Part shown: positions 9,139 through 17,718 of the stretch, piece after piece | Numbering within the stretch: the stretch's first letter is position 1 | How the letters are laid out: each line of letters opens with the position of its first letter | Origin: DASXMR01 sp036495525 | Lineage (GTDB): Bacteria; Actinomycetota; Actinomycetes; Streptosporangiales; Streptosporangiaceae | Length of the DNA: 64,000 bases | Direction: 5' to 3' | Assembly: GCA_036495525.1 (NCBI GenBank) | Contig: DASXMR010000056.1 | Span: forward strand, 1-64,000 | Translations under genes and position numbers: made by a program | Notes under the pieces: model-generated | Databases searched by the model: none | What the model was told of the DNA's origin: nothing | What the model saw: the letters and a program-made list of their open reading frames with translations, nothing else

Positions 9139-9160
9139 CAGCCCGGGGGGTGCCGGGCTG
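9139..9160 (+). terminator. GC-rich hairpin after the ABC permease
   Basis: A perfect 8-bp stem, CAGCCCGG paired with CCGGGCTG, with a 6-nt loop, 15 nt after the permease stop. No T-tract follows, as is common for actinobacterial terminators. It would end the first GntR-ABC operon. Confidence 0.5.
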
Positions 9161-9293
9161 CTCGGCCCCCCGTCGGACGCGGTGCCCTGGCGGTCAAGCA
9201 GAGCCCCGAGGCACCGGCTGACCACGGGGCGGGCGGTCCGGCAACCCTCGGCGGCGCACCCAAAACATATCGGAAGCGCTCCGCATACAGTCA

Positions 9294-9359
9294 ATTACGT
9301 AATGTGCCTTCATCTTTCCGGCGGCTCGGTTATCTTGTAGCCGAACGGTTACGAACCGT
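9294..9359 (+). promoter_or_regulatory. Two palindromes upstream of the 92-aa gene
   Basis: ATTACGTAAT at 9294-9303 is a perfect 10-bp palindrome. ACGGTT-ACG-AACCGT at 9345-9359 is a perfect 6-bp inverted repeat with a 3-nt centre. Both lie in an unusually AT-rich stretch about 50 to 110 nt before the ATG at 9407. They look like operator sites or a promoter with regulator binding. The cognate regulator is not identifiable. Confidence 0.4.
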
Positions 9360-9406
9360 GAAACTGAGCCCGATGTGTCCGGGCCGTCTGGGAGGGGACC
9401 AGCGCG

Positions 9407-9685
9407 ATGACCGACACGCAGGTTGAGTTCTCGCCGTCAGCAAAGATCGTCGAGACCCTGGTCTGCCTGGCGGACCTGATCGAGCAGCCAGCCGACTCGC
9501 CCATGCACCTGACCGACGAGCAGGTCAGCATCCTGACCCTGCCGCCCGCGCAGGTCATTACGCGCAACCGCGGCGTGTTCGCCGATCTGCTGCGCCGCCG
9601 GGCGACGATGATGCGGCTGATCGAGGCGCAGCACGGCGACGAGTTCGGGGCGCCAGAGCCCGCCGCCAGGGCGAAGGCCGGCTGA
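9407..9685 (+). CDS. Small protein of unknown function
   Basis: A 92-residue acidic, mostly helical protein with a possible coiled segment near RNRGVFADLLRRRATMMRLI. It has no motif I recognise. The ribosome site is good (GGGAGGGG, about 8 nt before the ATG). The upstream region is AT-rich for this genome and contains two palindromes, which suggests real, regulated expression. It is isolated between the ABC operon and the convergent sarcosine oxidase operon. Confidence 0.55.
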   Translation: MTDTQVEFSPSAKIVETLVCLADLIEQPADSPMHLTDEQVSILTLPPAQVITRNRGVFADLLRRRATMMRLIEAQHGDEFGAPEPAARAKAG

Positions 9686-9784
9686 GCAGCCAGCTGGCCC
9701 AGCATGCGGCAAGGTCCCGTGACCGGCGTTCGGCCTGAGCCGCCCTGACAGCGGTGACCAGCGGCTGGCGACCTCGTTCTGGCG

Positions 9785-10441
9785 CTAAATCCCTGGAGCG
9801 CGGAAGCCGTCGACCGCGATGCCGAACTCGGCCCCGGCGTCGAGCAGGGCATCGAACAGGTACTGGCCGTAGGAGCGCTCGCAGTGCAGCAGGTACGACC
9901 TGGCCTGCCCCTCGCCTCCGGTCGCATCGCTGCTAGTCAGGTCGTCGCGCACGACGTCGGCGACGAGCTTGGCGACCGACGAGCGGAACGCGGCGCCGGG
10001 CGGGACCCGCGAGTCGGCCAGGTCGATGCCGCACACCTTGGCCAGCGTCGCGGCGGCCTGCGCGCCGGTCAGCCGCAGCAGCGCCCGGCCGTGCGTCAGG
10101 TCGAGGACGGTGACCAGCTCGCCCGCCGCGGCGCTCGCCGCCGTCTGCTCCAGCCTGCCGCGCAGCGCGGCTTCCTGGCCGGCGGGGCCGAGGGCCAGCC
10201 ACTCCCCCGGCCCCGACCCGATCAGCAGCGCGCCGGCGGCGTCCCGCGCGGCCCGGCCGAAGGGCACGCCAAGCGCGCTGGCCATCGCCCCGGCTGGCCG
10301 GGCCCGCACCGCGACCTTCGCCAGCGGGGTCAGGTCGGCGAGGGTCAGGCTCGCCGAGCTGCGCAGCCCGCTGACTTCCCAGCCGTCAGCCACGACCGGC
10401 GACGCTGGGGTGACCGGGCTTCGGGCGAGCAGTTCAGCCAC
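9785..10441 (-). CDS. soxG: Sarcosine oxidase gamma subunit
   Basis: 218 residues, last gene of the B-D-A-G order. Its ATG overlaps the end of soxA by 8 nt. The sequence fits the small gamma subunit, a GcvT-like fold without a cofactor: AGALLIGSGPGEWLALGP, then VTVLDLTHGRALLRLTGA and a C-terminal RSYGQYLFDALLDAGAEFGI. In heterotetrameric sarcosine oxidase it stabilises the alpha-beta core that oxidises sarcosine to glycine and passes formaldehyde units to tetrahydrofolate. Confidence 0.9.
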   Translation of the reverse strand: MAELLARSPVTPASPVVADGWEVSGLRSSASLTLADLTPLAKVAVRARPAGAMASALGVPFGRAARDAAGALLIGSGPGEWLALGPAGQEAALRGRLEQTAASAAAGELVTVLDLTHGRALLRLTGAQAAATLAKVCGIDLADSRVPPGAAFRSSVAKLVADVVRDDLTSSDATGGEGQARSYLLHCERSYGQYLFDALLDAGAEFGIAVDGFRAPGI

Positions 10442-13328
10442 GGATCCGCTCCCCTTCTGGGTCGACGTGCGCCAGGTGCTCCATCACCCGCGCGGGTACT
10501 CGCTGGCCGCCGGGCAGCAGCACGGTCACCTGCGTGCCAGGGACGGCGAGCCCGGCGGACAGCTGGGCCAGGCAAATCGAGCGGCCGAGGGCCGGCGACA
10601 TCCGGCTGGAGGTGATGCGTCCCTCGATCGCGGTGCCCTGGACAATCTGGCTGCCTTCCGGCGGGACCACCGAGCCGTCGGCCGGCTGCAGCGCGACCAG
10701 CTGCGGGTAGTCCTGGCTCGCGGCCTGCCAGGCCAGCTCGCTCTGGCCGATGAAGTCGTCCTTGTCTAGCTTGATGGCCCAGTCCAGGCCAGCGCTGAAG
10801 CCCTGGGTGAGCCCGTCGGTGTCCTGGCCGACGATCAGGTGGCCCTTCTCCAGCCGCAGGATCCGCTGCGCCTCGACGCCGAACACGCCCACCCCGAGGT
10901 CCTCGCCGGCGGCCAGCAGCGCCTCCCACACGTGCAGCCCGTACGACGCGGGCACGTGCAGCTCGTAGGACAGCTCGCCGGTGAAGCCGATCCGCCACAT
11001 CACGCAGTCCGCGACGCCGGCCACCTCGCCGGTACGCACCTGCATGTAGCCGAACGCCTCCGGGGACAAGCCGACGCCGGACGCGACCCGGCTGAGCAGC
11101 TCGCGGCTGCGCGGGCCGGCGATGTTCATGCTGGCGAACGCAGTCGTCACCGGGGTCAGATGCACCTGCCAGTCGGGATGAGCGGTCTGCAGCCAGTTCT
11201 CCGCCCACTCGGCTACCGTCTCGGCACCCGACGAGGTCGTGCTCATCAGGTAGTGCTCCTCGCCGAGGCGGCCGGTCACGCCGTCGTCCAGTACCACCCC
11301 GTCCTCGGCGCACATCGCCCCGTACCTGACTCGGCCGACGCCGAGCTTCGACCACTTGTTGACGTACAGCAGGTTCAGCAGCTTCGGCACGTCAGGGCCG
11401 CGCAGATCGAGCTTGCCGATCGGGGTCACGTCGATGATCGCGACGCTCTCGCGCACCCGCCTGGCCTCGGCCGCCGGGTCGCCGTAATGGTCAGGGCGGA
11501 TCCACGCACCGGCCACCAGCGGCGTCGCGCCGTGCTGCTCGTGCCACGGCTGCATCGGCGAGTAGCGCACCGGCTCGAAGATCCGGCCCGCCAGCGCGCC
11601 GAGCGTCACCGGCGCGTAGGGCGGCCGCCAGGTCGTCGTGCCGGTCTGCGCGATCGTCCGGCCAGTCAGGCCGGCGAGGATGGCGACGACGTTGACCACT
11701 TCCAGCTTGCCCTGAGTCGGGCCCATGGTCGCGGTCGTGTACCGCTTGGCCAGCTCGGCCGAGTCGTAGCCCTCCTGCACGGCGGTCTGCAGGTCCTTCG
11801 ACGACACGTCCTCGCCCAGGTCGACGAACCCGTGCGTGCGGCCGCGGAACAGCTCCGGGTGCTCGCCGGCTGGCAGCTCAGGGATCGCGACCGGCTCGCG
11901 AGCCGGGCCGCTGCTAATGCCCGGCGCAGCAGCCCCCGCTGAATGGCCAGCCCCGGCTGAATGGCCGGCGGCGGCCTGGCTGGCGGCACTGGCTCGCCGC
12001 GCGGCTTCCGCGCCGACGGCGGTGGCGTGCGCGACCAGCTCGTCCAGGCTGCCGTCACCAGCGATCCCGCCCGCCGGAAGCACGTCGCCTGGCAGCCGCT
12101 GCGGGTCGGGGAAGAACCGCGCCGCGCGCTGGCTGTACACCGGGCGGTCCCCGGCCATCGTCAGCAGCGACATCGGCGCTGTCCAGCCGGTCGCGGTGAC
12201 CAGCAGGTCGCAGTCGTGCCGGCTGCCGTCGGCTAGCTCGACGGCGCGCAGCGCGCCACGGCCGTGCGCGCGTACGACATCGCCGCCCCGCCGGGCGTCG
12301 GCGACGTGCGCGACCTCGACGCCGGCTCTGGTCAGGTCAGCGGCGGCGGCGTCACCCGACGCGTTCGCGGTCAGCACGACCGCCCGGTCGCCCGGCCGAA
12401 CCGCGTGCAGGGCGATCAGCCGCCGCGCAGCGGTGGACAGCATCACTCCCGGCAGGTCGTTGCCGGCGAACACGTACGGCCGCTCGATCAGGCCAGGCGC
12501 GGCGACCAGCACCCCGGCCCTGGCCTTGATCAGCCGCTCGGTCACGCCTGGCAGTCCGCGCTGCACGACCGCCAGCCAGTTGCCGTCGTAGCGGCCGAGC
12601 ACGACCGAGTTCGTCATCACCTCGATGGCGTCCTCGGCGGCGACCTGGTCAGTCAGCTCGCGCAGCGCGGCCAGCCCGGCCTGGCCGGACCACCGCAGGT
12701 GGCCGCCGAGCTGGTGCTCTTCGTCGACCAGCAGCACGCTGGCGCCGGCCCGCGCGGCGGCGAGCGCAGCGGCCATGCCAGCCGGCCCGCCGCCGGCCAC
12801 CAGCACATCGGGGTGCGCGTAACGCTTGTCGTAGTACTCGGCGGCCGCGTGCGCGGAGGTCGTCCCGCCGGCCGAGAACCGCCGCAGCACGTGCTCGTAG
12901 GCAGGCCACAGCCGCTGCGGCCGGATGAAGGTCTTGTAATAGAAGCCAGCGGGCAGGAACGCGGCGGCCAGCTGGTTCGCCGCCTTCACGTCGAAGCGCA
13001 GTGACGGCCAGCTGTTCTGCGGCCGGACGTCCATGCCATCCTCGACGAGCCGGTGCGCGCCGCGCACGTTCGGCTCGTCGCCGGCCTGCACGGTGCAGCC
13101 GGGGTCGAGGTAGCTCGCGGTGAGAATGCCGCGTGGCCGGTGGTACTTGAAGCTGCGGGAGAACACCCGCTCGCCGGCCGCGGCCAGCGCGGAGATGATC
13201 GTGTCGCCGCCGAACGCCAGGTACGGCCGAGCGTTCCAGCGGAAGCTGAGCGGCGCCGAGCGGTCGATGACCTCGCCGGGCTGCGGGCCGAGCCGCATCC
13301 GGGCTGGCGGCGCGCCTGGCGCGGTCAC
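10434..13328 (-). CDS. soxA: Sarcosine oxidase alpha subunit
   Basis: A 964-residue protein. An N-terminal ferredoxin-like domain covers about the first 100 residues (SRSFKYHRPRGI). A dinucleotide-binding module with VAGGGPAGMAAALAAARAGA binds NAD+ in the family. A C-terminal GcvT/aminomethyltransferase domain covers about the last 370 residues and binds tetrahydrofolate. The GTG at 13328 overlaps the soxD stop as GTGA, and the longer open frame upstream is spurious. A low-complexity Ala/Gly/His insert near residues 450-475 (AAGHSAGAGHSAGAAAPG) is a likely local expansion. Confidence 0.93.
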   Translation of the reverse strand: MTAPGAPPARMRLGPQPGEVIDRSAPLSFRWNARPYLAFGGDTIISALAAAGERVFSRSFKYHRPRGILTASYLDPGCTVQAGDEPNVRGAHRLVEDGMDVRPQNSWPSLRFDVKAANQLAAAFLPAGFYYKTFIRPQRLWPAYEHVLRRFSAGGTTSAHAAAEYYDKRYAHPDVLVAGGGPAGMAAALAAARAGASVLLVDEEHQLGGHLRWSGQAGLAALRELTDQVAAEDAIEVMTNSVVLGRYDGNWLAVVQRGLPGVTERLIKARAGVLVAAPGLIERPYVFAGNDLPGVMLSTAARRLIALHAVRPGDRAVVLTANASGDAAAADLTRAGVEVAHVADARRGGDVVRAHGRGALRAVELADGSRHDCDLLVTATGWTAPMSLLTMAGDRPVYSQRAARFFPDPQRLPGDVLPAGGIAGDGSLDELVAHATAVGAEAARRASAASQAAAGHSAGAGHSAGAAAPGISSGPAREPVAIPELPAGEHPELFRGRTHGFVDLGEDVSSKDLQTAVQEGYDSAELAKRYTTATMGPTQGKLEVVNVVAILAGLTGRTIAQTGTTTWRPPYAPVTLGALAGRIFEPVRYSPMQPWHEQHGATPLVAGAWIRPDHYGDPAAEARRVRESVAIIDVTPIGKLDLRGPDVPKLLNLLYVNKWSKLGVGRVRYGAMCAEDGVVLDDGVTGRLGEEHYLMSTTSSGAETVAEWAENWLQTAHPDWQVHLTPVTTAFASMNIAGPRSRELLSRVASGVGLSPEAFGYMQVRTGEVAGVADCVMWRIGFTGELSYELHVPASYGLHVWEALLAAGEDLGVGVFGVEAQRILRLEKGHLIVGQDTDGLTQGFSAGLDWAIKLDKDDFIGQSELAWQAASQDYPQLVALQPADGSVVPPEGSQIVQGTAIEGRITSSRMSPALGRSICLAQLSAGLAVPGTQVTVLLPGGQRVPARVMEHLAHVDPEGERIRG

Positions 13329-13576
13329 CTGGCGTCCTGACGCGGCCGGGTCTGGTCGGTCGCCGTCTCGCGGTCGACCAGGAAGTACTGCCCGCAGCCG
13401 GCCCGGTGGTACCAGCGCTCGGTGACCCAGCCGCGCTGGTTGCCGCGCAGGTAGAGGTAGTCGCGCCACTCGCCAGGGCTGGCGGCTGCCGGGTCGGGCC
13501 GCGGCACCAGCTCACTGACGTAACGGAACTCAGAGACGTTGCGCGGCCCGCACCACGGGCAGGGCAGCAGCATCAT
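13325..13576 (-). CDS. soxD: Sarcosine oxidase delta subunit
   Basis: 83 residues. The zinc ligands of the family are present: Cys6 and Cys9 (CPWCG), then His57 and Cys61 (YHRAGC). The rest matches the usual delta pattern, with GEWRDYLYLRGNQRGW and ERWYHRAGCGQYF. It overlaps soxA by 4 nt. The delta subunit is part of the electron and channel scaffold of the heterotetramer. Confidence 0.92.
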   Translation of the reverse strand: MMLLPCPWCGPRNVSEFRYVSELVPRPDPAAASPGEWRDYLYLRGNQRGWVTERWYHRAGCGQYFLVDRETATDQTRPRQDAR

Positions 13577-13669
13577 GACCGGCCGTCCCCGTGACCGGTT
13601 CCCCCATGGCCGGATCCGCCTTGGCTGGCTCCCCCGCGACGGGATCCGCCGCGATCAGCTGCGCTTCGG

Positions 13670-14944
13670 TCAGTGGCCAACGGACGCCGCTCCCTTCTCG
13701 CCCAGCTGCCGGCCCTCGGCGAACCTGGCCAGGTCGAAACCCGCGATGATCGGCGGCGGCTTGCCGCTGGCGATGCACTCGGCCATCGCCTCGCCGGAGA
13801 CCGGACCTGCCTTGAAGCCGTAGGTGCCCCAGCCGATGTCGACCAGGAACCCCTCCACCGGGGTCAGCCCCATGATCGGCGAGAAGTCCGGGGTCATGTC
13901 GCACAGCCCGGCCCACTGCCGCAGCAGCCGCACCCTGGCCAGCGACGGCATCAGCTCGAGCACGTGACCTGCCAGCCCCTCGATGAAGTCCAGCGAGCCG
14001 CGCATCGAGTACGAGGGGTACTCATCGACGCTGGCGCCGAACACCAGCTCACCGCGGTCGGTCTGGCTGACGTAGACGTGCAGGCTGCCGGAGACGACCA
14101 CGGCGTCGAGGAACGGCCGCACCGGCTCGGTCACCGCCGCCTGCAGCGGGAAGGTCTGCACCGGCACCCGGACCCCGGCCATGTCGCAGATCAGCGTCGA
14201 CCAGCCAGCCGTGCAGTTCAGCACGACGGGGCTTGCGATCGGGCCGCGGCTGGTCTGCACGCCGCGCACCTTGCCGTTCGCCACGTCGATGCCGGTGACC
14301 TCGATGTCCTGGTGGATGTGCACGCCGTGCGCGTCGGCGCCGCGGGCGTAGCCCCAGACCACGGCGTCGTGCCTGATGATGCCGCCGGGCGGGTGGTAGA
14401 GCGCGCCGAGCACCGGGTACCTGGCTCGCGGGGAGATGTCCAGGTAGGGCACCAGCCGCTTGATCTCGGCGGGGCCGATGACGTCGGAGTCGACCCCCTG
14501 CAGCTTGTTCACCTCGGCTCGCCAGCGCATCGTGCGCAGCGAGCCGTCGTTGTGCGCCAGGGTCAGGTGGCCGCGCCTGGCGAACATCACGTTGAAGTTC
14601 AGGTCGGCGGCCAGGCCGCGGTACAGCTCCATCGAGCGCTCGTAGAACCGCACGCCCTCTGGAGTCAGGTAGTTGGAGCGCAGGATGGCGGTGTTGCGCC
14701 CGGACCCGCCGCTGCCGATGTAGCCCTTGTCCAGCACGGCGACGTTGCTGATGCCGTGCCTGACCGCGAGATAATAGGCGGCGGCCAGGCCGTGCACGCC
14801 GCCCCCGATGATCACCACGTCGTAGCTGCCGCGCAGCTCGTGCCGTCGCCAGGCTGGCGTCCAGCCCTGCCGCAGCAGGCCATGCTTCACCAGGCTGAAC
14901 GCGGAGTACCCGGGCGGGCGGCCCGGCCGGGACGTCAGCTCCAC
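13670..14944 (-). CDS. soxB: Sarcosine oxidase beta subunit
   Basis: A 424-residue FAD/FMN protein. GGGVHGLAAAYYLA at about 47-60 is the FAD-binding motif. His192 within IIRHDAVVWGYA fits the His to which FMN is covalently bound in characterised beta subunits. The C-terminal GFLVDIGWGTYGFKAGP is the conserved second FAD-contact region. It overlaps the upstream DAO-family gene by 10 nt, so the two are almost certainly cotranscribed. 93 nt separate it from soxD. Confidence 0.92.
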   Translation of the reverse strand: MELTSRPGRPPGYSAFSLVKHGLLRQGWTPAWRRHELRGSYDVVIIGGGVHGLAAAYYLAVRHGISNVAVLDKGYIGSGGSGRNTAILRSNYLTPEGVRFYERSMELYRGLAADLNFNVMFARRGHLTLAHNDGSLRTMRWRAEVNKLQGVDSDVIGPAEIKRLVPYLDISPRARYPVLGALYHPPGGIIRHDAVVWGYARGADAHGVHIHQDIEVTGIDVANGKVRGVQTSRGPIASPVVLNCTAGWSTLICDMAGVRVPVQTFPLQAAVTEPVRPFLDAVVVSGSLHVYVSQTDRGELVFGASVDEYPSYSMRGSLDFIEGLAGHVLELMPSLARVRLLRQWAGLCDMTPDFSPIMGLTPVEGFLVDIGWGTYGFKAGPVSGEAMAECIASGKPPPIIAGFDLARFAEGRQLGEKGAASVGH

Positions 14945-16272
14945 GGGAAGGGCGAGTTGCTGACCGGGTGCAGCTTGCCGGTGCTGTAGCGGGAGAACCG
15001 GAACGGCTCCAGCAGCGCCTGCGGCTCGCCGAGCAGCTCCCTGGCTACCAGCGCGCCGACGCCGATCATCTTGTAGCCGTGGTTGGAATCGGCGATCACG
15101 TAGGCGTTATCGCAGAAGGTGTCGAAGACCGGGAAGCTGTCCGGGGTGAACGCGCCAATCCCGCCGGACGGCTCCTTGCTGTACAGGTGCCGTTGCTTCT
15201 CGAAGCGCTTGAGGCTGTGCGCCAGGCCGGAGGTCCACATCCGGGTGAAGTCGTCGCCGACGGTGAACTCGGGGCTGGCCGGGCCGTACGGGTCGACGGC
15301 GACCTCGGCTGCCGGGTGGTCGACGATGTACGGCGCGGCGCCGCCCTGCACCCCGCCGAAGCTGAAGTCCGGCTTGAAGTAGATGCCCCACATCTGGTCG
15401 GTGATCAGCGAGCCGTCGATGTCGTCATGCAGCGGCGCGTCGGAGTCGACGTGCACGACCGGCGGGAAGCCGCCACTGCTGGTGGTGAACGCGCCGGGGT
15501 CGACCTCGAGGGTGCCTTCCTGCAGCGCCCAGTAGGTCCACATCGGCACCGCCGGGTGCACCGCGCCGGCCGGGTCGGTCACGTCGACGGCGGCCGGCAG
15601 GTCGAGCATCGCCCAGAAGTCACGCACCCACGGGCCTGCTGCGACGATCACGTGGTCGCAGGCGATGGCGCCCTTGTCGGTCTCCACCGCGGTGACCGCG
15701 CCGCCGGCCACCTGCAGCCCGGTGACCGTGGTGCCCAGCTGGATCCGCACCCCGGCGGCGAGCGCCTTGGCCTGCAGGCCGGCCAGCGAGCTCTTGTTGT
15801 TGGCGTAGCCGCCCTGCTTCTCGTGCAGCACCGTGGTCGCGCCAGGCGCCTGCCAGTCACCGAACATCTCCAGCATGTAGTCGCGGCAGGCCTGCTCGCC
15901 CTCGATGAGCACCGAGTCGTATCCGATGGCCTGCTGCTGCTGGTAGATCTGCACCACGTCGGCGTGCATGGCCTCCGGCGCCACCTGCAGGAAGCCGACC
16001 GGGTGGTAGGAGAACGCCTCCGGGTCGGACTCCCAGACCGACACGTTGTGCGCCATCAGCGCCCGCATGGCCGGCTGGAAGTAGTTATTGCGTATCGTGC
16101 CGCAGGCAATCCCTGAGGCGCCGGCGCCGACGCCGGTCTTGTCGAGCACCAGGATGTCCGCGCCGCTGCCCTGGCCGCGCGCGGCCAGATCGTCGGCCAG
16201 GTGCCAGGCCGTGGAGAGCCCGTGCATCCCGGCGCCGATCACGACGTACCGAACATGTGCTGGTGAACTCAC
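14935..16272 (-). CDS. FAD-dependent oxidoreductase, DAO family (sarcosine/dimethylglycine oxidase-like)
   Basis: 445 residues. The N-terminus has the dinucleotide-binding sequence VVIGAGMHGLSTAWHLA. TGVGAGASGIACGTIRNNYF follows, the substitution region seen in sarcosine and dimethylglycine oxidase relatives. The C-terminus has SNHGYKMIGVGALVARELLG, the conserved closing FAD contact. It overlaps soxB and follows the BHMT-like gene, so an N-methylated glycine or betaine is the likely substrate. Dimethylglycine is the obvious candidate. It is a second, separate flavoprotein rather than a duplicate soxB. Confidence 0.85.
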   Translation of the reverse strand: MSSPAHVRYVVIGAGMHGLSTAWHLADDLAARGQGSGADILVLDKTGVGAGASGIACGTIRNNYFQPAMRALMAHNVSVWESDPEAFSYHPVGFLQVAPEAMHADVVQIYQQQQAIGYDSVLIEGEQACRDYMLEMFGDWQAPGATTVLHEKQGGYANNKSSLAGLQAKALAAGVRIQLGTTVTGLQVAGGAVTAVETDKGAIACDHVIVAAGPWVRDFWAMLDLPAAVDVTDPAGAVHPAVPMWTYWALQEGTLEVDPGAFTTSSGGFPPVVHVDSDAPLHDDIDGSLITDQMWGIYFKPDFSFGGVQGGAAPYIVDHPAAEVAVDPYGPASPEFTVGDDFTRMWTSGLAHSLKRFEKQRHLYSKEPSGGIGAFTPDSFPVFDTFCDNAYVIADSNHGYKMIGVGALVARELLGEPQALLEPFRFSRYSTGKLHPVSNSPFPWS

Positions 16273-16477
16273 CGGTCAACCCCTGTCTGGTCGCTGGCTG
16301 AGCCATGGCGCCCGGTCTCTGGCTGGTTGCTGCCACCGCGCCGATCCCGGTCCGCTGGCAAACGTGCTCGCTGGTGGCCAGCATCGCGGGTGACGCCGCC
16401 GCCGGTCAAGATCGATAACGCGGCGGCCGGCGCCGGTACCGCCGGCTGGGCGCCGGCTGGCTGGCGGGCTCCGGGCG

Positions 16478-17506
16478 CTACAGGTTCTGCGCGTACTCCC
16501 GGTAGCTCTGGGTGATGCCGGGCGCCGAGCCGAGGAAGGAGTGCTTGGACATGTCCGGCGAGTAACGGGAGGCCGGCGGCGTCTTGCCCGCTGTCTCGGC
16601 CATCGCCCGGATGTGCTGCGGGCCGGCCCCGCAGCAGATGCCGAGGTACTGCACGCCGGCCTGCAGTGCCGCCGCGGTGAAGTCGGCGAGCTCGTGCCGG
16701 GTGCAGGTGAACGGCTCAAGCGCGGTCGGGAACGCCTGCGCGCCGTCGCGGACCGGGTCGCGCAGCGACTGCATCGACGGGTCGTCCGGCGTAGTCCGGT
16801 ACGGCACCGGCAGCGCCGCGACCGGGCAAGCCACCGCCGCGCGGATCGCCGGCAGCAGCGGCAGCATGGTCTGCGGGCCGCGGATGCAGTTCAGCCCCAC
16901 CACGTCCGCGCCCGCCTGCTCAGCTCGCCGGCAGGCGTCCGCCGGGTTCTGGTCGTCACGCAGCGTGCCCTCGCGGTGCACGGCATAGGTCACCACGGAA
17001 GGCAGGCCGGCCGCGCGAATGGCGTCCAGCGCGAGCAGCGCCTCGCCGGTCCAGCTGAAGGTCTCGGCGATGACGAAGTCCACGCCCGCCTCGGCGGCCC
17101 AGCCGACCTGCTCGTCGAACGCCGCCCTGACGGTCCGCCCGGCGGCCTCGCCCGGCTCGTAGACGTTGGTGTTGCACAGGTTGCCGGCCAGCAGCGTGCC
17201 GGTCTCGCGCGCCACCTTCGCGGCGATGGCCAGGGCCTGCCGGTTGAGCGGCTCCAGGATGTCTTCCTTGCCGATGACCCGGAGCTTCTCCCGGTGACCG
17301 TAATAGGTGAAGGCCTCCACCACGTCGGATCCGGCGTGCACGAACTCGCGGTGCAGGCTCTCAACGACCTCAGGATGCTCAAGCACGACCTCGGGGACGA
17401 AGGCGCCGGCCTGCAGGTAGCCGCGGCGCTCGCACTCGAACAGGTAGCCCTCGGCGCACACGACGGGACCCTGCCGGAGCATCTCAAGCAGATCAGGCAC
17501 GCGCAT
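16478..17506 (-). CDS. Homocysteine S-methyltransferase family, BHMT-like
   Basis: A 342-residue TIM-barrel protein. The three zinc-binding Cys residues of the family are in place: Cys207 (VVGLNC) and Cys291-Cys292 (GICCGAGP). The N-terminal EAFTYYGHREKL matches betaine-homocysteine methyltransferases better than the S-methylmethionine type. It is the first gene of the operon leading to dimethylglycine and sarcosine oxidation. I infer betaine plus homocysteine giving methionine and dimethylglycine, or a trimethylamine-type methyl donor. The 205-nt gap to the DAO gene is filled with short GCTGG-rich repeats. Confidence 0.82.
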   Translation of the reverse strand: MRVPDLLEMLRQGPVVCAEGYLFECERRGYLQAGAFVPEVVLEHPEVVESLHREFVHAGSDVVEAFTYYGHREKLRVIGKEDILEPLNRQALAIAAKVARETGTLLAGNLCNTNVYEPGEAAGRTVRAAFDEQVGWAAEAGVDFVIAETFSWTGEALLALDAIRAAGLPSVVTYAVHREGTLRDDQNPADACRRAEQAGADVVGLNCIRGPQTMLPLLPAIRAAVACPVAALPVPYRTTPDDPSMQSLRDPVRDGAQAFPTALEPFTCTRHELADFTAAALQAGVQYLGICCGAGPQHIRAMAETAGKTPPASRYSPDMSKHSFLGSAPGITQSYREYAQNL

Positions 17507-17718
17507 CCTCCCGGTTTAGTCGCCCCCGCGGTAGCCTGCCGCGAGCGATCACGCTGACTGCGCTTGCCGGGAGCATACCTGCCCGTCCCGGACCAGGCCG
17601 GGGCCGGTTTGCGGGTGACGGCAGGGCAGCCGAGGGGGTTCGCCGGACACCGGGCCGGGCCGGCAGCAGAATCGGGGCATAACTCCAGGCGTCACCGCGC
17701 CCGACAGAGAGGCGGCCG

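Noticed and set aside
10839..11942. Long opposite-strand open frames across soxA, and similar ones across the carboxylase, conservon kinase and other genes
   Set aside because: High GC makes long antisense frames common. They show biased Arg/Gly/Ala composition, no motifs and full overlap with well-supported genes.
13329..13469. 47-codon N-terminal extension of soxA
   Set aside because: It lies within soxD. The GTG at 13328 gives the expected GTGA overlap and family-like N-terminus.
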